Origin: Pseudomonadota bacterium
Lineage (GTDB): Bacteria > Desulfobacterota > BSN033 > G020346125
NCBI GenBank assembly: GCA_030673585.1
Contig: DAOVIU010000034.1
Span: 1 to 8,430 of the forward strand
Length of the DNA: 8,430 bases
Direction of reading: 5' to 3'
Made by a program: the position numbers and the translations under genes. A model generated the notes under the pieces. It was not told where the DNA came from and ran no database searches. It saw nothing but the letters and a program-made list of their open reading frames with translations. Numbering within the stretch: position 1 is the first letter of the stretch; each line of letters opens with the position of its first letter. Below, piece after piece: positions 1 to 6,202 of this stretch.

Positions 1-891
1 CAACGAACTATCCTTCAACGCTGAGTGATAGAGCCGGGCCTTCTCCCGACGGAGGCGGTTCCAGCGATCCAACTTCTTGAGCTTTACCCTCAATATGGCC
101 GCCTGGATCTCATCGAGACGGCTATTGAGCCCCTTCATGACGAAGGTGTACTTGTCGGCCTGCCCATATGTGCGCAGCAATTTCAATCTCCCAAAGAGAT
201 TCTCATCATTGGTAACCACCATACCTCCGTCTCCATAAGCGCCCAGATTCTTGCTGGGGTAGAAGCTGAAACACCCCACCTGCCCCATGCCTCCCGCCTT
301 TATCCCCTTCCGCCTGGGGCCATCATCTCCGAGGCCCGTAAAGTACTCGGATCCGTGTGCCTGACACGCATCTTCGATCACCGCTAGTCCATATCGGGAG
401 GCCAGCTCCGAGATGGGATCCATATCCGCCGGAAATCCATAGAGGTGGACGGGAAGGATTGCCTTTATTGGCCTTCCCGTCTTCTTGTCAACAGGCTTCC
501 CCGTTCCTTTATCGACATTACAGCCGGCCTTCAGGAACTCCGCCAGCTTCTCCGGATCCATGGTGTAGGTCTCTGGATCGATGTCGATAAAGCGGGGGCT
601 AGCCCCCGCGAAGGTAATGGCCAAGGCGGTGGCAATGAAGGTGTTGGCCACCGTAATCACCTCATCACCTTGGCCGATGCCACAGGCCAAAAGGGCCAGA
701 TGCAACGCATCCGTCCCCGAGGCTACTCCGACACCGTACCGGACACCGATATAGCGGGCGAACTCCCCCTCAAGGGATTCCACGTTCTTCCCCAAGATGA
801 ATTGGCCGTTTTGGAGGCATTGGGCCAAGAGGTCCATGACCTCTTCCTCGATTTCCCTAAATTGAGGCCTCAAATCCACGAACGGTTTCAT
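1..891 (-). CDS. DegT/DnrJ/EryC1/StrS-family sugar aminotransferase (partial, C-terminus outside window)
   Basis: This is a PLP-dependent aminotransferase expected to convert a keto group on a nucleotide-linked sugar to an amine in the cytoplasm. I translated 297 residues from the ATG at 891, and the frame is open to the window edge. Family full length is about 360-400 residues, so roughly the last quarter is missing. Visible motifs are SGTDALHLAL (58-67), EDACQAHG (173-180, cofactor-ring aspartate region) and FSFYPSKNLGAYGDGG (208-223), in which K214 is the expected Schiff-base lysine. RLDEIQAAIL (258-267) is also typical. Two loops look longer than in compact family members, around residues 122-142 and 184-202. 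The start lies 2 nt after the stop of the SDR gene, with only a weak AAGG upstream, so translational coupling is likely. The family is secure. The sugar substrate cannot be told. Confidence 0.93.
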   Translation of the reverse strand, partial: MKPFVDLRPQFREIEEEVMDLLAQCLQNGQFILGKNVESLEGEFARYIGVRYGVGVASGTDALHLALLACGIGQGDEVITVANTFIATALAITFAGASPRFIDIDPETYTMDPEKLAEFLKAGCNVDKGTGKPVDKKTGRPIKAILPVHLYGFPADMDPISELASRYGLAVIEDACQAHGSEYFTGLGDDGPRRKGIKAGGMGQVGCFSFYPSKNLGAYGDGGMVVTNDENLFGRLKLLRTYGQADKYTFVMKGLNSRLDEIQAAILRVKLKKLDRWNRLRREKARLYHSALKDSSL

Positions 892-893
892 CG

Positions 894-1889
894 CTACCAG
901 TAATGAGCCTTGTATTCTCGGTAGAACTGAATGGTCCTCTCCAAGCCTTCCCTCAAGCTCACCTGGGGCTGCCATCCCAACATCCCCTTAATCTTGGATA
1001 TATCAGTATAGTAGTCCCCCGGTTCCACTTCCTTTCTCTCCTGGGTGAACTCGGCAAACTCATAGCTGCCGGTTTTTGCTACCTCCACGATCAGCTTGGC
1101 GAGGTCGACGAAGCTGGTAGGAACACCTGTGCCGACGTTGAAGACGTCACCATAAGCTGCATCAGAGGATGCAACCCTCAACAGACACTCCACCAGATCA
1201 TCTACGTAGAGGAAATCCCTGACGATCCTTCCATCGCCGAAAACGGGAATCATTTCGCCGTCCATGGCCTTTCGGATAAACCAATTCACCACCCCGAATT
1301 CATCGTGTTGCATTTGATGCCTCTGCCCATAGGTGATCATTATCCGCAAGCAGGTCCCTTCGATCCCATGGATATCCCGGTAGACCAACACCATCTTTTC
1401 CGCCGTTAGGTTGGTGACGGCGTAGATCCCCTTGGGATTAGTAGGGTGGTCCTCGGCGACGGGAAGCTTCACGCTTTTCCCGTATTCTCCTCTCGTACCC
1501 GCGAAGATGATCCTCGCCGCTCGGTTTAATTTCCGGCAGGATTCCAGCAAGACCAGCGTCCCCCTGCAATTGATGTCAAGGTCCTGAATGGGATCCCTGA
1601 CGCTCTCCACGTGGTTTACCTGTCCGGCAAGATGGAAGATGTAACTCTGATCCTTCACGAGATAGTTCGTGGAGAGCTCATCACGAACGTCGCTGAAGTT
1701 GATGTGTACTCGGCCGGCTATCTCTGAAACATTGAATACGTTACCCCCCTGTCTCGGCATCATGTTATCGACAAGGGTAACATCTGCTCCTGAGTTTACG
1801 AGTCGTATAGCCAAATTTGAGCCGATGAACCCCAGCCCTCCCGTGATGAGGACTCTTTTGCCGGAAAAGGTGTTTTTGTAGCCCTCCAT
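894..1889 (-). CDS. NAD-dependent epimerase/dehydratase (extended SDR, nucleotide-sugar)
   Basis: This is an extended short-chain dehydrogenase/reductase, 331 residues from the ATG at 1889, likely acting on a nucleotide sugar as an epimerase or 4,6-dehydratase. The N-terminal Rossmann fold shows TGGLGFIG (16-23) with the GxxGxxG glycines at 17, 20 and 23, and FHLAGQVNH (85-93) follows. The catalytic region has GTRGEYG (131-137) in place of the usual SSxxVYG. At 156-160 it reads YAVTN, so the YxxxK lysine is replaced by Asn. FGDGRIVRDFLYVDD (217-231) is the standard C-terminal substrate-domain motif. The ATG at 1889 is chosen because it puts the fold 12 residues in and lies 1 nt after the upstream stop. 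An ATG at 1904 or 1961 would add 5 or 24 residues overlapping the upstream gene. It pairs with the downstream aminotransferase, suggesting amino-sugar synthesis. The exact reaction is unknown. Confidence 0.9.
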   Translation of the reverse strand: MEGYKNTFSGKRVLITGGLGFIGSNLAIRLVNSGADVTLVDNMMPRQGGNVFNVSEIAGRVHINFSDVRDELSTNYLVKDQSYIFHLAGQVNHVESVRDPIQDLDINCRGTLVLLESCRKLNRAARIIFAGTRGEYGKSVKLPVAEDHPTNPKGIYAVTNLTAEKMVLVYRDIHGIEGTCLRIMITYGQRHQMQHDEFGVVNWFIRKAMDGEMIPVFGDGRIVRDFLYVDDLVECLLRVASSDAAYGDVFNVGTGVPTSFVDLAKLIVEVAKTGSYEFAEFTQERKEVEPGDYYTDISKIKGMLGWQPQVSLREGLERTIQFYREYKAHYW

Positions 1890-1890
1890 C

Positions 1891-2661
1891 CTATCCCCCG
1901 TCATCCCCCCGTTCGGATGTCTTCTCCAATTCCCATAGCTTGGCGTATTTGATGAAGACATAAAACATGGTTGAAACTGCTATAATAAACCCCGGCAGCC
2001 CATCCCTAAATCCCGCCTTGAAAAGATATTCCTTCAGAAAGCGGAATGGGGGCCGTAGCAGAAGCTTGAACAGGCTGAACTTTTTCCCGGAGCGAATCAT
2101 GTCCTCGGCGGCAGTCCGCGAATACCTGTCGATGGTCTGAATCTGGTCCGAGATGTCTCGATAGGTGTAATGGAGGTAATGGTGGTCCAAATGCTTAACC
2201 TTGCCATCCACAGCCACCTTAGCGTGAAGATCTCCCGCCCACTTTCCCCTATCCCTCCGATAGAGACGGATCTCATAGTCGGGGTACCATCCGCCGTATT
2301 TAATCCATCGGCCCAGGTAGAAGGTGCGGCGATGACAGATGTATCCATCCCACTCTCCGTGATTCTGCTCCAATTCGTTCCGAATCTCATCAACCAATTC
2401 AGGGGAAACGACCTCGTCCGCGTCCACAAACATGATCCATTCGTTTTCGGTCAAATCCGCCGCGTACTGATATTGCTCTCGGTGGCCGGCCCATTTCTTC
2501 CGGTAAACCTTATCGGTGAATCCCTTAGCCAGCTCATAGGATCCATCGTCGCTAAAGGAATCGACCACAATCAGCTCGTCCGCCCACGGGAGGCTCTTGA
2601 GGCACTGTTCAATGGTTCTCCTGTTATTGTAGGTCAAAACGTAAACCGAAACCGGCACCAT
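1891..2661 (-). CDS. Glycosyltransferase family 2, WaaE/KdtX-like LPS core glycosyltransferase
   Basis: This 256-residue GT2 enzyme has a GT-A fold and acts at the cytoplasmic face of the inner membrane. The N-terminus SVYVLTYNN (5-13) is the nucleotide-binding strand. VVDSFSDDGS (32-41) and MFVDADE (77-83), with its DAD metal-binding motif, are the donor and metal sites. WYPDYEIRLYRRD (125-137) is typical of the WaaE/KdtX group that adds glucose or a similar sugar to the heptose or Kdo core. The C-terminal part (about 205-240) is basic and then hydrophobic, suited to membrane association. Length matches the family. Its ATG lies 3 nt after the waaF stop, with GGGGGA about 8 nt upstream as ribosome binding site. 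Placement directly after two heptosyltransferases supports a role in the LPS inner core. Donor and acceptor are inferred only from family and context. Confidence 0.92.
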   Translation of the reverse strand: MVPVSVYVLTYNNRRTIEQCLKSLPWADELIVVDSFSDDGSYELAKGFTDKVYRKKWAGHREQYQYAADLTENEWIMFVDADEVVSPELVDEIRNELEQNHGEWDGYICHRRTFYLGRWIKYGGWYPDYEIRLYRRDRGKWAGDLHAKVAVDGKVKHLDHHYLHYTYRDISDQIQTIDRYSRTAAEDMIRSGKKFSLFKLLLRPPFRFLKEYLFKAGFRDGLPGFIIAVSTMFYVFIKYAKLWELEKTSERGDDGG

Positions 2662-2664
2662 AGA

Positions 2665-3696
2665 TCAATCCCCCGGGATGATTTTGGCCAAGGCTTCCTG
2701 CACGTCATCCGTGCTGATTAAATCCATACACCGGTGATCGGTCGGGCAAACCCTTTTAAGACAAGGACTGCAGGAAACCTCCTTTCGCACAATAAGATGT
2801 CCATTTCCGCAGGGACCCGTGGTGGCCGGATCCGTTGAGCCGAATATGGCCACCACAGGGGTCTTAACCGCGGCGGAGATATGCATGGGCCCCGTATCAT
2901 TGGTAACCACCGCATCACAGCTTTCCATGAGAGCAGCGAGCTGAGAAAGGGTCGTCGATCCGGCTAAATTCACGGCCTTGCCATCAATCCCCTGGGCCAT
3001 CACGGCGGCCAATTCCCGTTCCCTTTGGCTTCCGAAGATCAAGATACCAGCTCCGTAGTCCCGCCATAGCCTCGTCCCCAGAGCGCTGAAACGATGGGGA
3101 TCCCAGCATTTCGCCGAGCCATACGTCGCCCCTGGATTGAACCCAACCAAGGGATGACTATCCTCCATTCCGCAAGAACGGAGAAACCCATGGGCCCATC
3201 GCCTCAACTCAGAGGCCACCTCGATCACGGGAAGATCCCCATCCGGAATTCCCCCCATGGACTCGAGTAAGTGGAGGTAATACTTGGTACGGTGAACCCG
3301 CAATAACGCGTCGGTCCGGTCTGCTCCATGGGTCAGGAGGAAACCGCGCCCCTCATCCCTATAACCAACCCGAATGGGAATTCTAGCCAGGGAGGCTATG
3401 AATGCCGAACGAAAGGATCTGGGGAGGATGAGCGCCACATCGAACCCCCGTCGGCGCAGAGAGACCACCGTGCCAAGGTCACCGGCCCACCGATAAAACC
3501 CCTTCCGGGGTTGATAGGGGATGACCTCGTCGATATCGACGATCTCCCTGAGCATATCTCCCAAATGCCCCCTGGTCAAAAGGCCAATGTGTGCCTCTGA
3601 AAAGAGCCTCCTCAGACCCCGTATAGTCGGCAAACTCAAGACCGTGTCGCCAACCCAGCTGGCCCCTATCACCAAGATATTCCGAGCGTCTATCAT
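2665..3696 (-). CDS. waaF: Lipopolysaccharide heptosyltransferase II (GT9)
   Basis: This is a GT9 enzyme expected to transfer the second L-glycero-D-manno-heptose from ADP-heptose to the LPS inner core at the cytoplasmic membrane face. It has 343 residues from the ATG at 3696, close to the usual length of about 348. The N-terminal acceptor domain starts NILVIGASWVGDTVLSLP (6-23), the WaaF signature with D17. The C-terminal domain has FNPGATYGSAKCW (186-198) and TNDTGPMHISAAVKTPVVAIFG (265-286), the ADP-heptose-binding motif. The tail has four cysteines (309, 312, 317, 323). An alternative GTG at 3711 has AAGGA 8 nt upstream and would overlap the upstream stop by 8 nt. The ATG at 3696 has GGAGG very close and gives the family-like N-terminus. 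The assignment is strong; the start codon is less certain. Confidence 0.93.
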   Translation of the reverse strand: MIDARNILVIGASWVGDTVLSLPTIRGLRRLFSEAHIGLLTRGHLGDMLREIVDIDEVIPYQPRKGFYRWAGDLGTVVSLRRRGFDVALILPRSFRSAFIASLARIPIRVGYRDEGRGFLLTHGADRTDALLRVHRTKYYLHLLESMGGIPDGDLPVIEVASELRRWAHGFLRSCGMEDSHPLVGFNPGATYGSAKCWDPHRFSALGTRLWRDYGAGILIFGSQRERELAAVMAQGIDGKAVNLAGSTTLSQLAALMESCDAVVTNDTGPMHISAAVKTPVVAIFGSTDPATTGPCGNGHLIVRKEVSCSPCLKRVCPTDHRCMDLISTDDVQEALAKIIPGD

Positions 3697-3703
3697 TCCC
3701 TCC

Positions 3704-4810
3704 CTATCCACCGGAGCCGTCCTTCATTTTCAAAAGCGTCTTTACGGCATCGAGGACATCTTGGCTGCTGATGGCCTCCATGCACATGACATCCTCACAT
3801 CTCCTATTGCGGCAGGGGCTGCATGGCAGATCCTTTCGGACAATGACATGGGGCGTTCCCTCATACGGCGCATTCACGATGGGATCGGTGGGGCCGTAGA
3901 TTCCCACAACGGGGGTCTTAACGAGGGAGGCGATGTGCATGGGGCCGGTATCGCTTCCCACGTACACGTTGCATCTCCTGAATATCTCCACCAGCTGTTT
4001 GAGGGAATGTGTTTCGGGGGCAACCACGGAATTCCCTCGCATCCGGCCCCTTACCTCATCCACCATCGCCCTCTCCCCGGGACCCCAGGTGAAGAGAATT
4101 GAAGCTTTCAGCTCCTCTACAAGTCGATCGGCCAGTTCGCTATATTTAGCAGGCGCCCACCGCTTATAGGATGTTTTTGGACTCGTCCCCGGATGGATGG
4201 CAACCAGCGGGCCGGAAGTCGGGGACCATCGATCTCGGAAAAATTGGTCCACATAATCCACGTCTTCCTGGGATACACGGATGTCAGTACCCCTTCTCCC
4301 GCCGTCCAACCCCAGGTAGCTGAGCAGAACCAGGTTTCTCTCAAAACGGCTTATGCGGTCAGATCCGGGGATCATCCTGCGATTATTAAAAAGGTAGTTC
4401 CACTCCTTGCAATATCCCCGGCCGAATCCCACCCGATCTTTGGCTCCGCTTACATAGCTGATCAGCCCGCTCTTCAAAATACCGTGGAAGTCAAAGGCGA
4501 TATCCCAATGCTTGCTCCTGAGCTCCTTGGCGAATCGATATACCTCCCCAATGGTCCTCAAGAAGGTAAGGGGGTTGAGGATGCCCTTTTTCCATCTCTC
4601 CCTCTGGAAGACGATGGTCTCATCGATCTCGGGCTGACATGCCAAGACATCCCGCGCCTTCTCCTCTAACACCCAGCCGATGTGAGCCTTCGGAAATCTA
4701 TCCCTTAAGGCATTGGCCGCGAGGAGGGTTCGTACCACATCTCCGATAGCGCTCAACCGAATGATCAATATCCTGTCGCTATCCTTCGTAGCCGTTCCGT
4801 TCATAGGCAT
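3704..4810 (-). CDS. waaC: GT9 heptosyltransferase, WaaC (heptosyltransferase I)-like
   Basis: This GT9 glycosyltransferase probably adds the first heptose from ADP-heptose to Kdo-lipid A. From the ATG at 4810 it has 368 residues. The N-terminus shows ILIIRLSAIGDVVRTL (14-29), in which D24 aligns with the catalytic aspartate of WaaC. WVLEE (46-50) and DFHGILKSGLISY (107-119) are WaaC-like. The donor half has IHPGTS (205-210) and GSDTGPMHIASLVKTPVVGIYG (285-306). A four-cysteine tail (330, 333, 338, 343) resembles that of the next gene. The frame extends to an ATG at 4909, adding 33 residues that overlap the transposase and cover an inverted repeat. Those residues have no family counterpart, so I place the start at 4810 (or 4804), although no strong ribosome binding site is seen at any of them. 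Assignment as heptosyltransferase I rather than another GT9 is inference. Confidence 0.85.
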   Translation of the reverse strand: MPMNGTATKDSDRILIIRLSAIGDVVRTLLAANALRDRFPKAHIGWVLEEKARDVLACQPEIDETIVFQRERWKKGILNPLTFLRTIGEVYRFAKELRSKHWDIAFDFHGILKSGLISYVSGAKDRVGFGRGYCKEWNYLFNNRRMIPGSDRISRFERNLVLLSYLGLDGGRRGTDIRVSQEDVDYVDQFFRDRWSPTSGPLVAIHPGTSPKTSYKRWAPAKYSELADRLVEELKASILFTWGPGERAMVDEVRGRMRGNSVVAPETHSLKQLVEIFRRCNVYVGSDTGPMHIASLVKTPVVGIYGPTDPIVNAPYEGTPHVIVRKDLPCSPCRNRRCEDVMCMEAISSQDVLDAVKTLLKMKDGSGG

Positions 4811-4837
4811 CGTAGTCCACTCATCGACGTCATACGA

Positions 4838-4863
4838 GGAGGGGAGAAATCCCTTTCCCCTCC
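4838..4863. repeat. Perfect inverted repeat (8-bp arms, 10-nt loop) beside the transposase
   Basis: Bases 4838-4845 (GGAGGGGA) are the exact reverse complement of 4856-4863 (TCCCCTCC). The loop between them is 10 nt. The repeat starts 23 bp downstream of the RAYT stop codon and has no T-run, so it is not a standard intrinsic terminator. It falls inside the optional N-terminal extension of the heptosyltransferase frame. It could be a REP-like hairpin served by the neighbouring transposase, a transcript-stabilising stem, or chance in a purine-rich tract. Confidence 0.5.
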
Positions 4864-4886
4864 GTTGTCCCCAATCCAGGGAATCC

Positions 4887-5339
4887 TCATTCTTGGTCCG
4901 AATAGACATCCGTTAAGTAATCGTTCTCCCCCTTTAGATACGCCCTGGCACTTGAGAATTCATAGTCGGTCTCTTTTTTCACGATCCCCCTTCGTACTGG
5001 ATTTTCGAATATGTACCGAATTTTCCCCTTCAAGTCCACCTCGTCCTCAACGCTGTACCCGAAAAATTGTCTCTGCCAGACCTTCCCCCTCTCCCCCCGC
5101 ATCATGAAATACTTGCGACCGAAGCTCCCCTTGATGGCCTTCATCACCTCCGACAGATCATATTTATCGTTGGGCTCAATCAAAAGATGAATGTGATCCG
5201 GCATTACCACATAGCTATAAATCTTGAAGCCCAACAACGGCTTATAGTAACGCAAGGTATTCAAGAAAAAGTGGGCCCCGCCCGGATCCCTAAAAATCTG
5301 CCGTCTCTTATCCGTATTGGTGGTCACGAAATAATACAT
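4887..5339 (-). CDS. REP-associated tyrosine transposase (RAYT, Y1 HUH/IS200-like)
   Basis: This is a single-strand DNA transposase-like protein of the TnpA_REP/RAYT family, 150 residues and apparently complete. It starts with the beta strand YYFVTTNT (2-9), followed by IFRDP (15-19). The HUH metal-binding motif is in VVMPDHIHLLIEP (44-56), with H49 and H51. VWQRQFFGYSV (87-97) and KIRYIFENPVRRGIV (106-120) are classic RAYT blocks. Y109 is the probable catalytic tyrosine. The start is well fixed: the frame upstream of the ATG at 5339 reaches a stop 9 codons earlier with no other good start, and AAGGAG and GGAAGG lie just upstream. A promoter sits about 65-90 bp upstream of the ATG. RAYTs are usually single-copy, vertically kept genes linked to short palindromes. 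Here it lies directly upstream of an LPS gene and could be domesticated. Confidence 0.93.
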   Translation of the reverse strand: MYYFVTTNTDKRRQIFRDPGGAHFFLNTLRYYKPLLGFKIYSYVVMPDHIHLLIEPNDKYDLSEVMKAIKGSFGRKYFMMRGERGKVWQRQFFGYSVEDEVDLKGKIRYIFENPVRRGIVKKETDYEFSSARAYLKGENDYLTDVYSDQE

Positions 5340-5670
5340 CCTTCCCCTACTCCTTTTTATACGCTAAGACCCTAACAACCCATAAACTATTGAGCGATAT
5401 TTTTATCACAAATACCCTCTCCATGTCAATTTTTCCCAATAATTTCAAAGGGATTATGTAAATTAATATCTAGACATTAGCTGAGTAATCATCATCCCCC
5501 TGACGTAGTCCATAAAATGAAATGGAGGGAATGGAAGGAGATCTCCTACGGTCCTGGTTGGACAGGCCAAACCTCTACGCCTACCGCTGACGAACGCCAG
5601 GAGGAAATATGAAAATCGAATTGAAGGGGGCTGAGCGAAGGATCGTTGGAATTGGAGGCAATGTGAAATG
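5340..5670. other. 331-bp intergenic region between the thioesterase and transposase genes
   Basis: No recognisable gene lies here. The half nearest the transposase (about 5385-5480) is A+T-rich and contains a minus-strand promoter. The half nearest the thioesterase (about 5515-5670) has gene-like composition. It holds a 31-codon plus-strand frame (5517-5612) whose TGA overlaps the ATG of a second plus-strand frame (5609 onward) preceded by AGGAGG. It also holds a 12-bp palindrome at 5536-5547. The second frame runs into DNA antisense to the thioesterase gene, so it may be a relic. No intrinsic terminator was found behind the thioesterase gene. Confidence 0.6.
5402..5429 (-). promoter_or_regulatory. 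Sigma70-type promoter for the transposase and LPS operon
   Basis: Read on the minus strand, there is a perfect TTGACA -35 box (5424-5429), a 16-nt spacer and GATAAA as the -10 box (5402-5407, four of six consensus bases). A TG one base before the -10 box gives an extended -10. It lies in the A+T-rich part of the gap, and transcription would begin near 5395, leaving a leader of roughly 55 nt before the transposase ATG. The genes that follow are so closely spaced that this promoter could drive the whole LPS run. Predicted from sequence only. Confidence 0.55.
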
Positions 5671-6096
5671 TCAACTCTTCAACTTGTTCAGGAATTTATC
5701 CGGCATGCTCGTGGGGTTTCCCCTTTTATTGAGGCAGAGGTGTCGCGTCTCACCGTCGACAACGACCTCTTGGGTCTCCTTTTTCAGAATGCGATACCCA
5801 AAGGTCACCATCCTCGTTTTCACATCCTTCAGATATGTCCGAACAACGATCACCTCATCGTATCCCACCGATCCCTTATACCTGCATCGAAGGTCAACCA
5901 CTACCAGCCTGTATCCCAATTCCTCAAGCTCCCTGTAGCTGAACCCCTTCTCCCGACAGTATGCAGAACGTCCCACCTCGAACCAGACGACATAACTGCC
6001 GTAGTAGGCCACCCCCATCTGATCCGTTTCGGCATAGCGTACTCGAACATCGACATCCACATAATTCCTCTGATCGATCTCCCTACCCACCTCCAT
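5671..6096 (-). CDS. ybgC: YbgC/4-hydroxybenzoyl-CoA thioesterase-family acyl-CoA thioesterase
   Basis: This 141-residue hotdog-fold thioesterase is expected to hydrolyse acyl-CoA or acyl-ACP in the cytoplasm. The active-site block is VRYAETDQMGVAYYGSYV (19-36), with D25 as the catalytic aspartate, followed by WFEVGRSAY (38-46). Length matches YbgC proteins (about 130-145). The ATG at 6096 has only a weak GGCGAG upstream. A GTG at 6060, with AGAGG 5 nt ahead, would remove 12 residues and still leave the active site intact, so the start is uncertain. In many Gram-negatives ybgC is the first gene of the tol-pal operon. Here it sits downstream of exbB/tolQ, exbD/tolR and the transducer, about 105 bp after the FtsB-like gene, on the same strand. 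That supports the YbgC assignment over the related FadM or menaquinone thioesterases. Confidence 0.88.
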   Translation of the reverse strand: MEVGREIDQRNYVDVDVRVRYAETDQMGVAYYGSYVVWFEVGRSAYCREKGFSYRELEELGYRLVVVDLRCRYKGSVGYDEVIVVRTYLKDVKTRMVTFGYRILKKETQEVVVDGETRHLCLNKRGNPTSMPDKFLNKLKS

Positions 6097-6202
6097 ATTC
6101 TCGCCGCAGACCCCTGTTTGGTAATCCCTTTGGTGAAGATCAATCTATGATTTCCGGCATCCCACCGGGGTTTGGGAGTGAGATATGCCCAACGCGCTAA
6201 CA

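Noticed and set aside
25..903. Plus-strand open frames across the start of the window
   Set aside because: They are antisense to a well-supported DegT aminotransferase frame with all family motifs, and they have no recognisable content of their own.
5475..5640. Minus-strand open frame ending at a TAA near 5475
   Set aside because: It is open for about 55 codons but has no ribosome binding site at its single ATG region (last 16 codons), and the plus strand of the same stretch is equally open. Neither can be preferred as a full gene.
5480..5670. Intrinsic terminator after the thioesterase gene
   Set aside because: The best stem (GGTTTGG/CCAACC with a bulge) is short and is not followed by a T-run on the minus strand.
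6097..6202. Possible RNA gene in the gap before ybgC
   Set aside because: Only weak 5-bp stems are visible. There is no tRNA-like T-arm or CCA end and no terminator.
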